NCBI RefSeq assembly: GCF_039537585.1
Contig: NZ_BAABAU010000001.1
Coordinates: forward strand, 1,178,001-1,242,000
Origin: Frondihabitans peucedani
GTDB lineage: Bacteria > Actinomycetota > Actinomycetes > Actinomycetales > Microbacteriaceae
Length of the DNA: 64,000 bases
Reading direction: 5' to 3'
Shown here: positions 55,945 to 64,000 of the stretch, piece after piece
Position numbering within the stretch: the first letter of the stretch is position 1
Layout of the letters: every line of letters begins with the position of its first letter
The notes under the pieces: model-generated
Seen by the model: the letters and a program-made list of their open reading frames with translations, nothing else
Told to the model about the DNA's origin: nothing
Database searches by the model: none
Made by a program: the position numbers and the translations under genes

Positions 55945-56685
55945 TCAGACGCGAACGCCTTCCAGGAAGCGGAGGCTGTCGCGGAGGGCTGTGAAGACGT
56001 CGCCCGCGTGATCGTCGAGCTCGACGACGGGAAGAGCCTGAGGGGCGGCCCGCAGGATGTCGCGGATCGGCATGGACCCGCGGCCGACGGCGACCTGCTC
56101 CGTGTCGTCCTTCGTCTTCGGCCCGTCCTTGACGTGGAGGAGCTGCACGCGGTCCCCCAGGCGGGCCAGGAGCTCGGGGGCGTCGACGCCGCCGACCTCG
56201 ACCCAGTAGGTGTCGACCTCGAGGACGACGCTCTCGGGCAGCGCATCGGCGAAGACCTCGAGCGCGGGGACGCCGCCGATCCTGTTCTCCAGCTCGAAGG
56301 CGTGATTGTGGTAGCCGACGCGGAGGTCGTGCTCGGCGGCGCGGTCGGCGATCTCGCCGAGCTCTCGGGCGATCGACTCGACGTCCTCGCGAGTGACCCA
56401 CCGGGTCTCGTCGATGTGCGGGTCGATCACGGTCTCGACGCCGAGGCGCTTCGCGGCCGAGAAGACGGCGTCGAGGTCTCGGCCGAGGAGGTTGGCGTGA
56501 GCGCTCGGAGCGGTGAGGCCCAGGGCCTCGAGCTGCTCGGCGTACTCGTCGACGCGCTCGACGAAGCCCCAGGGCTCGACCCGGGTGAAGCCGATCTCGG
56601 CCAGGCGGGCGAGAGCGCCCGGAAGGTCTTCGGCGATGGCCGACCGGACCGTGTAGAGCTGAACCGAAGGCGGGACGGTTGTCAC
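55945..56685 (-). CDS. Sugar phosphate isomerase/epimerase-like TIM barrel protein
   Basis: 246 aa from a GTG at 56685 with GAGGAG 9 nt upstream. AP-endonuclease family 2 fold: SVQLYTVRSAIAEDLPGALA, GFTRVEPWGF, LRVGYHNHAFELEN, VVLEVDTYWVEVGG and LLHVKDGP contain the metal-binding His, Asp and Glu positions of these enzymes. Members act on 3-keto sugars, inosose or related keto sugars. The neighbourhood favours a 3-keto-glycoside role; this is inference. Confidence 0.88.
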   Translation of the reverse strand: MTTVPPSVQLYTVRSAIAEDLPGALARLAEIGFTRVEPWGFVERVDEYAEQLEALGLTAPSAHANLLGRDLDAVFSAAKRLGVETVIDPHIDETRWVTREDVESIARELGEIADRAAEHDLRVGYHNHAFELENRIGGVPALEVFADALPESVVLEVDTYWVEVGGVDAPELLARLGDRVQLLHVKDGPKTKDDTEQVAVGRGSMPIRDILRAAPQALPVVELDDHAGDVFTALRDSLRFLEGVRV

Positions 56686-56752
56686 CTGATCTGTCTCCTC
56701 ATCGAACGCGGATCGGGCGGGGGCCGGTGCCGGCCGCCGTCGACCGAGACTC

Positions 56753-56781
56753 ACGATAGGGCCACTTCTGTCGAGGCGCAA
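56753..56781 (-). promoter_or_regulatory. Promoter of the TIM-barrel gene
   Basis: TTGCGC (56776-56781) and TATCGT (56753-56758) on the minus strand are 17 bp apart, 68 bp before the GTG start. Confidence 0.5.
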
Positions 56782-56802
56782 GCAAAAGATGCGCGACAGT
56801 CG

Positions 56803-56833
56803 ACAGCTTTCTCCGCTGACGGAGAGAAGCTGT
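56803..56833. promoter_or_regulatory. Inverted repeat before the ROK regulator gene
   Basis: ACAGCTTTCTCCG and CGGAGAGAAGCTGT are complementary except for one inserted base, around CTGA. The element ends 14 bp before the ATG of the ROK gene and lies in the divergent gap with the TIM-barrel gene. It is probably the operator of the ROK protein or another local repressor. Confidence 0.6.
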
Positions 56834-56847
56834 GGTTTACTCCTTGC

Positions 56848-58038
56848 ATGTCAGACGCGATGCGCACGTCTGTCCTCGGGACGACGGGGGCGGGCGACCT
56901 GTTCCAGCTCCTGCGCGACGGGCGGCCCCGCACGCGAGCGGAGCTCGCAGCCCTGACCGGCCTCGCGCGCTCGACCATCGGGCTCCGCCTCGACTCCCTC
57001 ACCGAGCTCGGCCTCGTCGGCCCCGTGGCCGACGCGGTCTCGACCGGCGGCCGACCGCCGTCCCGGGTCGCCCTGCGTCCGTCGTCGCGGGTCGTCCTCG
57101 CCGCCGACCTCGGTGCCAGCCACGCCCACGTGGCCATCACCGACCTCATGGGCCAGGAGCTCACCAGTCACCGCGAGAAGCTCGAGATCGGCCTGGGGCC
57201 CGAACACGTCCTCGGCTGGATGGTCGAGCACGCCGACGAGCTGCTGGAGCGTCTCGGCAAGACCCGGAGCGACGTCATCGCCGCAGGGATCGGCCTGCCC
57301 GGCCCGGTGGAGTTCTCGACCGGCCGACCGGTCAACCCGCCGATCATGCCCGGCTGGGACGCCTTCGACGTGCCGGGCTGGGTCAGGCAGCACATCGACA
57401 TCCCCGTCTTCGTCGACAACGACGTCAACATCATGGCCCTCGGCGAGCGGCAGCACTCGTGGCCGAACGCCGAGCACCTCTTCTTCCTCAAGGTCGCCAC
57501 CGGCATCGGGTCCGGCATCATCTCCGGCGGGCAGCTGCAGCGCGGCGCCCAGGGCATCGCCGGCGACATCGGCCACATCCCGGTCGCCCGCGGAGCCGGC
57601 ATCGCCTGCCGCTGCGGCAACACCGGCTGCCTCGAGGCCATCGCCTCCGGCCCGGCCATCGCAGCCGGTCTCCGACGGGAGGGCCACGACGTCGACGGGG
57701 GCGCCGACGTCATCGAGCTGGTGCGCCAGGGCGACATCGACGCCGTCCGGGCGGTGCGCCAGGCGGGGCGCGACATCGGCGAGGTCCTCACCACGTGCGT
57801 CAGCCTGATCAACCCGTCCGTCATCGCGATCGGCGGGTCGATGGCGCAGGCCGGAGAGCACCTGATCGCGGGGGTCCGCGAGGTCGTATACTCGCGCTCG
57901 ATGCCCCTGGCGACCGAGCACCTCACCATCGCGCAGTCTCGCGCGGGCGAGAACTCCGCGATCCTGGGCGCCAGCATGCTGGCCATCCACTACGCCCTGT
58001 CGCCCTCCGGGCTCGACACGCTCGCCGCCGCCTACTGA
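56848..58038 (+). CDS. ROK-family transcriptional regulator/sugar kinase
   Basis: 396 aa. N-terminal winged HTH (TRAELAALTGLARSTIGLRL), then the ROK fold: VLAADLGASHAHVAITDLMG, GIGLPGPVEF, FVDNDVNIMALGE, GIGSGIISGGQLQRGAQGIA, and the zinc motif CRCGNTGCLEAIASG. The HTH points to a NagC/XylR-type repressor that senses sugar. No ribosome site is visible before the ATG and TTTACT lies just ahead of it, so the mRNA may be nearly leaderless. It is divergent from the TIM-barrel gene. Confidence 0.93.
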   Translation: MSDAMRTSVLGTTGAGDLFQLLRDGRPRTRAELAALTGLARSTIGLRLDSLTELGLVGPVADAVSTGGRPPSRVALRPSSRVVLAADLGASHAHVAITDLMGQELTSHREKLEIGLGPEHVLGWMVEHADELLERLGKTRSDVIAAGIGLPGPVEFSTGRPVNPPIMPGWDAFDVPGWVRQHIDIPVFVDNDVNIMALGERQHSWPNAEHLFFLKVATGIGSGIISGGQLQRGAQGIAGDIGHIPVARGAGIACRCGNTGCLEAIASGPAIAAGLRREGHDVDGGADVIELVRQGDIDAVRAVRQAGRDIGEVLTTCVSLINPSVIAIGGSMAQAGEHLIAGVREVVYSRSMPLATEHLTIAQSRAGENSAILGASMLAIHYALSPSGLDTLAAAY

Positions 58039-58087
58039 ATCTGCGCGCGGCGGCTCTCGTCCGAGAGACAATTGAGGGGTGACCCTC

Positions 58088-58777
58088 GTGCAGCCGACGC
58101 TCTCCCTCTGGGACGACGACGTCGATCCTGCGCTGGTGTCCCCTTCTGCGCCCGTCTCCTCTCCGGCGCCGGTCTCCCCTCCTGCGCCCGCGCCCCGCGC
58201 GCACCACGGCCAGCGGGTCCTCGCCGACTCGACCGACCGCGTCGCCTGGCTCCGGGCCCGGAGCCGCGGCATCACCGCCACCGACGTGGCACGGCTCTCG
58301 AGCGAGGCCGCGATCCAGGCCGTCGTCCTCGACAAGCTCTACGGCAACGGCTTCCGCGGAAACGACTACACCGATCACGGCCGGGCCCGCGAGCCCGTCA
58401 TCGCGCGGTGGGTCAGCCGCAACCACGCGATCGAGCCGAGCAGCCTGCTCTTCCACTCGCTCCACGACGAACGGCACCTGGCGACACCCGACGGGATCGC
58501 CGAGCGGTCGAACGGCAGCGTCGTGCTGGCCGAGATCAAGACGACCTCGAAGCCGTGGCGGAGCATCCCCCGCTCGTACCTCCGCCAGGTCTGGTGGCAG
58601 CAGTACGTCCTCGGAGCCGAGCGGACCCTCCTCGTGTGGGAGCAGCACGTGGACTTCGTGCCCGTGGCCGGCCCCCCGACGTGCCGCTGGATCGAGCGCG
58701 ACGACAACGAGATCCACCGGCTGGTGGGCCTCGCCGATCAGGTGCTGGCGACCCTCGCGCGCTCGTCCGTGCGCTGA
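58088..58777 (+). CDS. YqaJ-type (lambda-exonuclease-like) nuclease
   Basis: About 229 aa from a GTG at 58088 with GAGGGG 8 nt upstream (a GTG at 58079 is in frame but too close to it). After a Pro/Ser-rich start: RSRGITATDVARLSSEAAIQ, then EPVIARWV, ATPDGIAE, VLAEIKTTSK and QVWWQQYVLGAERTLLVWEQ, the YqaJ recombinase fold with metal-binding Glu, Asp and Glu-x-Lys. Such genes usually sit in phages with a RecT partner; here it is alone among chromosomal genes. Its 3' end overlaps the next, convergent gene by 40 bp. Confidence 0.88.
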   Translation: MQPTLSLWDDDVDPALVSPSAPVSSPAPVSPPAPAPRAHHGQRVLADSTDRVAWLRARSRGITATDVARLSSEAAIQAVVLDKLYGNGFRGNDYTDHGRAREPVIARWVSRNHAIEPSSLLFHSLHDERHLATPDGIAERSNGSVVLAEIKTTSKPWRSIPRSYLRQVWWQQYVLGAERTLLVWEQHVDFVPVAGPPTCRWIERDDNEIHRLVGLADQVLATLARSSVR

Positions 58778-59394
58778 CCGGCGCCGGGCCGCAGGATCGC
58801 GAAGCGGCTGAGCGCGATCACGATCGCGCTCATCGCGACGATGAACGCCGTGATCCCGATGCAGTAGAAGAACACCTCGAGCCCGCCCAGCTTCTGGATG
58901 TCGAGGAACGGGTAGGGCACGAAGCTCCGCTGACGGATGGCCAGGATGACGAACAGCCACACGACCGGGTAGATCAGGAACAGCCACAGCCGCTTCCACG
59001 CGATGCGTGAGCGGTCACCGAACAGGATCCACTGCAGGACGGCGAAGAGCGGGATCCACCGGTGCAGGATGTCGTTCGACCACGGCACGTTGAAGTCACC
59101 GAGAGGGCCGCCCGCGAGGAGGAGGTTGTACACGACCCCCGTCGTCGCCATGTAGGTGACGGTCGCGCCGTGCACGACGGTCAGCCACGGCGGCGTCAGC
59201 CGCCCCGAGAAACCGTAGAACGCCAGGATCACGAAGGCGGTCGCGATGAACAGGTTGCTCTGGATCGTGAAGTACCCGAAGAAGTTGAAGAAGAAGTAGT
59301 TCGGGTCTCGCTGACTCTCGATCCACTGCGCGACGACGGCGATCACGATCGCGACCGCGGCGATGAGCCGCAGAGCGGCGAAGAGGTATCTCAT
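58738..59394 (-). CDS. Pr6Pr-family membrane protein
   Basis: 218 aa from the ATG at 59394 (MRYLFAALRLIAAVAIVIAV). Six predicted helices, with FFNFFGYFTIQSNLF, WSNDILHRWIPLFAVLQW and YPFLDIQKLGG, the conserved pattern of the Pr6Pr (FAR-17a/AIG1-like) family. Function unknown. The frame remains open upstream to 59619, but that part lacks membrane character and a ribosome site. It overlaps the YqaJ gene at the 3' end. Confidence 0.88.
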   Translation of the reverse strand: MRYLFAALRLIAAVAIVIAVVAQWIESQRDPNYFFFNFFGYFTIQSNLFIATAFVILAFYGFSGRLTPPWLTVVHGATVTYMATTGVVYNLLLAGGPLGDFNVPWSNDILHRWIPLFAVLQWILFGDRSRIAWKRLWLFLIYPVVWLFVILAIRQRSFVPYPFLDIQKLGGLEVFFYCIGITAFIVAMSAIVIALSRFAILRPGAGQRTDERARVAST

Positions 59395-59533
59395 CTGCTG
59401 AGAGTACCCAGCGGAGAGATAGTTTCCGCACAAGTGACACTCCCGAAACACGAGCGACTCATGCTCCCCCTTTACTGAGAGGAACCACCCGGCGCCTGAC
59501 CCGACAGCCGCTCGACCCGACGAAGGGCTCTCG

Positions 59534-60523
59534 ATGACGACGACGACCGAAAGGCCACCGATGACCAGCACCATGCGCGCGGTGGTGATCAGTGAGAACG
59601 GGGGGCCCGAGGTCCTCACCAGGGCTCAGATCTCCACGCCGAGCCGGCAGGGCTCCGAGGTGCTCGTCCGGGTCGTCGCGGCCGGGGTCAACCCGTTCGA
59701 CGTCGAGGCCAGGAACGGCCTGGCCGGACGCTGTGGGAGCCCCGAGCTCCCGGCCGTCCTCGGCTGCGACTTCAGCGGCGTCGTCGTCCAGAGCCCGTAC
59801 GCGGCACATCCGCTCAGGCCGGGCCAGGAGGTCTACGGCGTCGCCTCCGTCCCCCGGGCCGCCGGCACCTACGCCGAGTACGTCAGTGTGCCGGCTCTGC
59901 AGGTCACGCGGAAGCCGAAGTCGCTCTCGCACGTGGAGGCGGCGGGCGTCCCGCTCGCGGCCCTCACGGCGTGGGGTGTGGTCGTCGACGTCGCCAAGGC
60001 CCACGACGGGCAGCGGATCCTGATCCACGCCGGAGCCGGAGGCGTCGGCCACTTCGCCGTGCAGTTCGCCGCCTACTTCGGCGCCCACGTCGTGACGACA
60101 GGATCGACGAGGAACTCCAGCTGGCTCCGACAGCTCGGGGCGGCGCAAGTGGTCGACTACACCGCGCAGCGGTTCGAAGCGGAGGTCGAAGCGGTCGACG
60201 TCGTGATCGACCTCGTCGCCGACCCGGACGTCGCCCGGCGTTCACTCCAGGTCATCCGGCCCGGGGGTCTCCTGATCCACGTGCCCGTGACGGACACGAC
60301 GGGGCTCGCCGAGGAGGCCGAGTCGGCAGGGGTCCGCTTCACCGACTACGCGATGGCGCCCGACGCCACCTGCCTGGCCGTCATCGCCCGGCTCCTCGAC
60401 TCGGGCGACGTGTCGGTCTACGTCGACGACGTCTACGACCTCGACGACGTGGCCGACGCTCACCGCCTGCTCGAGCGCGGTCACACCCGCGGCAAGCTGG
60501 TGGTGAAGATCGCGGAGGACTGA
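59534..60523 (+). CDS. NADP-dependent quinone oxidoreductase-like protein (zinc-free MDR)
   Basis: 329 aa. GroES-like domain (VVAAGVNPFDVEARNG, LGCDFSGVVVQS) and a Rossmann domain with HAGAGGVGHFAVQFA. The zinc ligands of alcohol dehydrogenases are missing, which places it with the quinone oxidoreductases. In-frame ATGs at 59534 and 59561 both have possible ribosome sites (AAGGG and AAAGG). It is convergent with rplA. Confidence 0.9.
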   Translation: MTTTTERPPMTSTMRAVVISENGGPEVLTRAQISTPSRQGSEVLVRVVAAGVNPFDVEARNGLAGRCGSPELPAVLGCDFSGVVVQSPYAAHPLRPGQEVYGVASVPRAAGTYAEYVSVPALQVTRKPKSLSHVEAAGVPLAALTAWGVVVDVAKAHDGQRILIHAGAGGVGHFAVQFAAYFGAHVVTTGSTRNSSWLRQLGAAQVVDYTAQRFEAEVEAVDVVIDLVADPDVARRSLQVIRPGGLLIHVPVTDTTGLAEEAESAGVRFTDYAMAPDATCLAVIARLLDSGDVSVYVDDVYDLDDVADAHRLLERGHTRGKLVVKIAED

Positions 60524-60554
60524 CAGCCGGATCGGTCGAGCCCCGCGGGGACGA

Positions 60555-60588
60555 CGAAGGGCCCGCACCTCTCGGTGCGGGCCCTTCG
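60555..60588. terminator. Bidirectional terminator between the oxidoreductase gene and rplA
   Basis: CGAAGGGCCCGCACC pairs perfectly over 15 bp with GGTGCGGGCCCTTCG around TCTC, 22 bp before the rplA stop codon. Confidence 0.9.
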
Positions 60589-60610
60589 GTGTCACGCCGA
60601 GGCTTCGAGC

Positions 60611-61300
60611 CTAGAGCGCGTTGACGTCGAGCGGGATGCCAGGACCGAAGGTGGTCGAGACGGTGCCCTTGGTGATGTAGCGGCCCTTCGAGGAGGACGG
60701 CTTGAGGCGCGTGACCTCGTCGAGCGCGGTGTCGAGGTTGGCGTTGAGCTGCTCCTCGGTGAAGCCGGCCTTGCCGATGACGAAGTGCACGTTGGCGTGC
60801 TTGTCGACACGGAACTCGATCTTGCCGCCCTTGATGTCGTTCACGGCCTGAGCGACGTTCGGGGTGACGGTGCCGGTCTTGGGGTTCGGCATGAGGCCGC
60901 GCGGGCCGAGGACCTTGCCCAGACGGCCGACCTTGCCCATGAGCTCCGGGGTCGAGACCGCGGAGTCGAAGGAGGTGTAGCCGCCGGCGACCTTCTCGAT
61001 GAGCTCGTCGCCACCGACCTCGTCGGCGCCCGCGGCGATGGCGGCCTCGGCCGCGGCACCGGTCGCGAACACGATGACGCGGGCGGTCTTGCCCGTGCCG
61101 TGCGGCAGAATGACGGTGCCGCGCACCATCTGGTCGGCCTTGCGCGGGTCGACGCCCAGCTTCAGCGCGACCTCGACGGTCGAGTCGAACTTCTTGGATC
61201 CGGTCTCACGAGCGACGGCGACGGCCTCGCTGGTGCTGTAGAACTTACCTGCCTCGATCTTCTCGGCAGCGGCGCGGTACGCCTTTGACTTCTGAGCCAT
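60611..61300 (-). CDS. rplA: 50S ribosomal protein L1
   Basis: 229 aa. [40 protein letters not shown], and the signature [14 protein letters not shown] followed by [19 protein letters not shown]. It is part of the L1 stalk on the large subunit. ATG start; it follows rplK by 75 bp, the usual order. Confidence 0.98.
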   Translation of the reverse strand: MAQKSKAYRAAAEKIEAGKFYSTSEAVAVARETGSKKFDSTVEVALKLGVDPRKADQMVRGTVILPHGTGKTARVIVFATGAAAEAAIAAGADEVGGDELIEKVAGGYTSFDSAVSTPELMGKVGRLGKVLGPRGLMPNPKTGTVTPNVAQAVNDIKGGKIEFRVDKHANVHFVIGKAGFTEEQLNANLDTALDEVTRLKPSSSKGRYITKGTVSTTFGPGIPLDVNAL

Positions 61301-61375
61301 GTGAAATCTCCTGATTTCGAGAGCGTGGTAACGAGCCTGGCCGGCTCTCCCACTGGATGTCTGGTGAGGAGCCGA

Positions 61376-61807
61376 CTACGCGTCGACGGTGATGCCCATG
61401 GAGCGGGCGGTGCCGGCGATGATCTTCGCCGCGGCGTCGATGTCGTTGGCGTTGAGGTCGGCCTGCTTGGTGGTGGCGATCTCGCGGACCTGCTCCATCG
61501 TGAGCTTGCCCACCTTGACGGTGTGCGGGGTCGAGGAGCCCTTGGCGAGACCGGCGGCCTTCTTGATCAGCTCGGCCGCCGGGGGCGTCTTGAGGATGAA
61601 CGTGAACGAACGGTCTTCGTAGACGGTGATCTCGACGGGGACGACGTTGCCGCGCTGCGACTCGGTCGCGGCGTTGTACGCCTTGCAGAACTCCATGATG
61701 TTCACGCCGTGCTGACCCAGGGCCGGGCCGATGGGCGGGGCGGGGTTCGCGGCGCCGGCGTTGATCTGAAGCTTGATCAGACCCGTGACCTTCTTTTTCG
61801 GTGCCAT
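61376..61807 (-). CDS. rplK: 50S ribosomal protein L11
   Basis: 143 aa. [40 protein letters not shown], then the C-terminal [20 protein letters not shown]. It forms part of the GTPase-associated centre. ATG start; it lies 102 bp downstream of nusG. Confidence 0.98.
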   Translation of the reverse strand: MAPKKKVTGLIKLQINAGAANPAPPIGPALGQHGVNIMEFCKAYNAATESQRGNVVPVEITVYEDRSFTFILKTPPAAELIKKAAGLAKGSSTPHTVKVGKLTMEQVREIATTKQADLNANDIDAAAKIIAGTARSMGITVDA

Positions 61808-61909
61808 GTTGTTTTCCTTCTTGTGGGGTTCGAACCGGTCGCGGTTGCGGCCGGCTCTCCCGGAATCTGCTCGCGCAGGGATCCGGTGGTCGAAAAGCGT
61901 GCGGGGAGG

Positions 61910-62995
61910 CTAGAGCTTGGTGACCTGGTCGAACGACAGCTCGACCGGCGTCTCGCGCTCGAACAGCGAAACGAGCACGGTGAGCTTACCCGATTCGGGC
62001 TTGATCTCGTTGATCGTTCCGGGAAGGCCTGCGAACGAGCCCTCCTTGATGGTGATGGTCTCGCCGATCTCGAAGTCGACCTCGGCCGGGATGACGCGCT
62101 GAGCGGCCTTGCCGCCCTTCGCCCCGCCCTTGGCGGCCGGAGTGGCCTCCTGGACCTGGACGAGGCTCTTCAGCATGTTGAAGGCCTCCTCGAAGCGGAG
62201 GGGCGTCGGGTTGTGGGCGTTGCCCACGAAGCCGGTCACACCCGGGGTGTGACGGACGACCGACCAGCTGTCCTCGTTGAGGTCCATCCGCACCAGGACG
62301 TAGCCGGGGATGCGGACGCGGGTGACCAGCTTGCGCTGCCCGTTCTTGATCTCGACGACGTCCTCCATCGGGACCTCGACCTGGTAGATGAAGTCCTCCA
62401 TGGTGAGCGACACCATGCGGTTCTCGATGTTCTGCTTCACGCGGCGCTCGAAGCCGGCGTAGGAGTGGATGACGTACCACTTGCCGGGCTTGCCGCGGAG
62501 CTCGTAGCGGAAGGCCTCGTAGGGGTCGACCTCGGCCTCGTCGTCGGCGGCCTCGTCGTCGGCGGCCTCGTCGGCAGCACCCTCGGACACGTCGCCCTCG
62601 GGAGCGTCGGTCTCGGCGGCCTCGATGTCGGTGACGGCGTCGAACGCCGCGACGGCGTCGCCCTCGGCCTGGTGCTCGGCCGCGTCCTCCTCGGCCTCGT
62701 CCTCCGTCGCCTCGACGGCGGCCTCGGCCTCGTCGACGCTGTCGATCGTGAGGGCGTCGTCGACGACCGCGTCGGCCTGCTCGTCCTCGGCCTCGTCGAG
62801 CGAGTCGAGCAGCTCGTCGAGGTCGACGACGTCGCCGGGTGCCTCTTCGGTCTCGATGCCGATCGCGTCGTGCTCGGCGGAGTCGACCGACAGCTCGTCG
62901 GCCGTCTGGGTCGAGCCCTCTTGGGCCTCCTCGACCTCCGAGGACTGCTCGGCGGCGGTGGCGAGGTCGATGTCGTCGCGCTCGTTCTTCGGCAA
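61910..62995 (-). CDS. nusG: Transcription antitermination factor NusG with long acidic N-terminus
   Basis: 361 aa, about twice the size of Escherichia coli NusG. The first 160 residues are almost only Asp, Glu, Ala, Val and Ser (SSEVEEAQEGSTQTADELSV, DDEAADDEAEVDPYEAF). The NGN domain starts at KPGKWYVIHSYAGFERRVKQ, and the KOW domain is DFEIGETITIKEGSFAGLPG on. Actinobacterial NusG proteins often have such extensions, but this one is long. It couples RNA polymerase to the ribosome or Rho. The gene lies 104 bp after secE. Confidence 0.96.
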   Translation of the reverse strand: MPKNERDDIDLATAAEQSSEVEEAQEGSTQTADELSVDSAEHDAIGIETEEAPGDVVDLDELLDSLDEAEDEQADAVVDDALTIDSVDEAEAAVEATEDEAEEDAAEHQAEGDAVAAFDAVTDIEAAETDAPEGDVSEGAADEAADDEAADDEAEVDPYEAFRYELRGKPGKWYVIHSYAGFERRVKQNIENRMVSLTMEDFIYQVEVPMEDVVEIKNGQRKLVTRVRIPGYVLVRMDLNEDSWSVVRHTPGVTGFVGNAHNPTPLRFEEAFNMLKSLVQVQEATPAAKGGAKGGKAAQRVIPAEVDFEIGETITIKEGSFAGLPGTINEIKPESGKLTVLVSLFERETPVELSFDQVTKL

Positions 62996-63099
62996 GGGTT
63001 CTTCTTTCGGTGGATTGGGGCGGGTGTCCGGGGAAGAGGGACGCCCGGTTTCTGAGGCTCTGCGCCGGCCGGACAGGCACGGGCAGGGCGCCCCGGAGG

Positions 63100-63381
63100 C
63101 TAGCTCGCGTTGACTCCGTTGCCGAAGACGTACTGGACCAGGAAGCCGAACAGCGTGTCGAGTCCGAACACGAGAGCCATCATGATCACGACGAAGACGA
63201 GGACGACGAGCGTGTAGCTCACCAGCTCTTTGCGGGTCGGGGTGACGACCTTCTTCAGTTCGCTGATGACCTGGCGCAGGAAGAGCGCGATGCGCGCGAA
63301 GCGGCCTCGGCGGGCTGCTCCGTCGGCTCTCGCGATCGCGACGACGTCCTCGCTGGGAACGTCCACGTCTTTTCTCGCCAC
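63100..63381 (-). CDS. secE: Preprotein translocase subunit SecE
   Basis: 93 aa from a GTG at 63381; GGAAGG is 11 nt upstream. A short acidic start is followed by RIALFLRQVISELKKVVTPT and one transmembrane helix (ELVSYTLVVLVFVVIMMALV), the SecE layout. The frame continues upstream without a better start. It is placed between tRNA-Trp and nusG, as expected. Confidence 0.94.
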   Translation of the reverse strand: MARKDVDVPSEDVVAIARADGAARRGRFARIALFLRQVISELKKVVTPTRKELVSYTLVVLVFVVIMMALVFGLDTLFGFLVQYVFGNGVNAS

Positions 63382-63483
63382 TGTCGTACTTACCTTCCGA
63401 GCTTCGACCTGCGCGTGCTCCCGACGAGTGTCAGGGCCACACCGGGCCTTCGTCCGGTTCGTGCGAGTGCACGGACCGGGCTG

Positions 63484-63556
63484 CAGGGCGGACAGGACTT
63501 GAACCTGCAACCTGCGGTTTTGGAGACCGCTGCTCTACCAATTGAGCCACCGCCCT
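63484..63556 (-). tRNA. tRNA-Trp(CCA)
   Basis: 73 nt on the minus strand. Acceptor AGGGCGG pairs with CCGCCCT, discriminator G. The anticodon stem GCGGT/ACCGC encloses CTCCAAA, anticodon CCA. AGGTTCAAGTCCT is the T arm region. CCA is not encoded. It precedes secE as in most actinobacteria. Confidence 0.97.
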
Positions 63557-63682
63557 TCGGATCCGGAACCCTGGTCGACCTGCTGGCCGACACGATCTCC
63601 GACCGACCGTAGAGAGGGCTCCGTGTGGAACGCTCCGTCTGGAAGGCGCAGAAAATCTTGGTGGATTCCACCACCGCAGACA

Positions 63683-63711
63683 AGTGTAGGTGACCCTCCT
63701 GGGCAAGTAAA
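63683..63711 (-). promoter_or_regulatory. Promoter of tRNA-Trp-secE
   Basis: TTTACT (63706-63711) and TACACT (63683-63688) on the minus strand are separated by 17 bp and lie about 127 bp upstream of the tRNA. Confidence 0.55.
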
Positions 63712-63754
63712 GTTGGCCCGGCTCCGGGCATGTCGCCCCGATAGGCTGGCCGTC

Positions 63755-64000
63755 GTGAACAGCACCGACCAGAGCGTCCGACTCCCCCGTCTCTCCGCGC
63801 GCATCGCAGCGATCGCCGAATCGGCGACGCTCAAGGTCGATGCCAAGGCCAAGGCCCTGCAGGCCGAGGGGCGCCACGTCATCAGCTACGCCGCCGGCGA
63901 GCCGAACTTCGCCACGCCCGAGCACATCGTGGAGGCCGCCGTCGTGGCCGCCCGCGACCCCAGGAACCACCGCTACACGCCCGCCGCCGGGCTCCCCGAC
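63755..64000 (+). CDS. Class I/II PLP aminotransferase, 3' partial
   Basis: The first 82 codons: GTG start, then [40 protein letters not shown] and [11 protein letters not shown], the N-terminus of aspartate-type aminotransferases (fold type I, AspC-like). TAGGCT at 63742-63747 ends 7 nt before the GTG and no ribosome site is seen, so the mRNA is probably leaderless. The gene continues beyond the window. Confidence 0.9.
   Translation, partial: MNSTDQSVRLPRLSARIAAIAESATLKVDAKAKALQAEGRHVISYAAGEPNFATPEHIVEAAVVAARDPRNHRYTPAAGLPD

Overview
The window is 64 kb of high-GC DNA (roughly 70% G+C by eye) from an actinobacterium, most likely of the family Microbacteriaceae. Evidence: the dnaX-recR-lysC-asd order, the tRNA-Trp-secE-nusG-rplK-rplA block, an actinobacterial small SRP RNA, frequent GTG starts, TasA-like proteins next to a SipW-type signal peptidase, and an LAFTG wall-sorting signal. 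I cannot name the genus. No rRNA, insertion sequence, prophage or CRISPR array was seen. It reads as an ordinary chromosome segment with a surface-protein insertion and a sugar-utilisation locus.

Layout. 1-4.6 kb: end of a membrane protein gene, thymidine kinase, and a three-gene signalling operon (sensor kinase, membrane protein, NarL-type regulator). 4.8-12.2 kb: mqo, asd, lysC, recR and dnaX, with an unusual six-copy repeat array between recR and lysC. 12.4-23.5 kb: a surface module with a TasA-like protein, a signal peptidase fused to its own TasA-like domain, and a 2992-residue wall-anchored repeat protein. 24.1 kb: the SRP RNA ffs, which now lies 12 kb from dnaX. 24.2-28.5 kb: an NAD(P)-binding protein, ackA-pta and tRNA-Ser. 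28.7-35.9 kb: S4-domain protein, PH-like membrane protein, HerA-like ATPase, an MFS exporter with a divergent TetR regulator, and an LCP/sugar-transferase pair. 36-40.5 kb: transsulfuration genes and an ABC exporter. 40.6-43.5 kb: a MalT/LuxR-like regulator and rplJL with an attenuator leader. 43.7-48.5 kb: an OmpR-type two-component system divergent from a MacB-like ABC transporter. 48.5-58.0 kb: a sugar locus (beta-propeller, LacI, Gfo/Idh/MocA dehydrogenase, ThuA, ABC importer, TIM-barrel isomerase, ROK regulator). 58.1-60.5 kb: YqaJ-type nuclease, Pr6Pr membrane protein, quinone-oxidoreductase-like protein. 60.6-64 kb: rplA, rplK, nusG, secE, tRNA-Trp and the start of an aminotransferase gene.

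How the parts work together. lysC and asd form the entry to lysine/threonine/methionine and diaminopimelate synthesis, and the metB-cbs pair handles sulfur amino acids. ackA and pta overlap and interconvert acetyl-CoA and acetate. ThuA, a Gfo/Idh dehydrogenase and a TIM-barrel isomerase beside an ABC sugar importer suggest 3-keto-glycoside metabolism, with LacI-type palindromes in front of the importer. The sugar transferase and the LCP protein probably start and finish attachment of a wall glycopolymer.

The most unusual signals are: (1) the heptamer CAGGATC/GATCCTG, seen about 85 times where composition predicts about six; (2) the inverted repeat array upstream of lysC; (3) the peptidase-substrate fusion; (4) the surface module separating ffs from dnaX.
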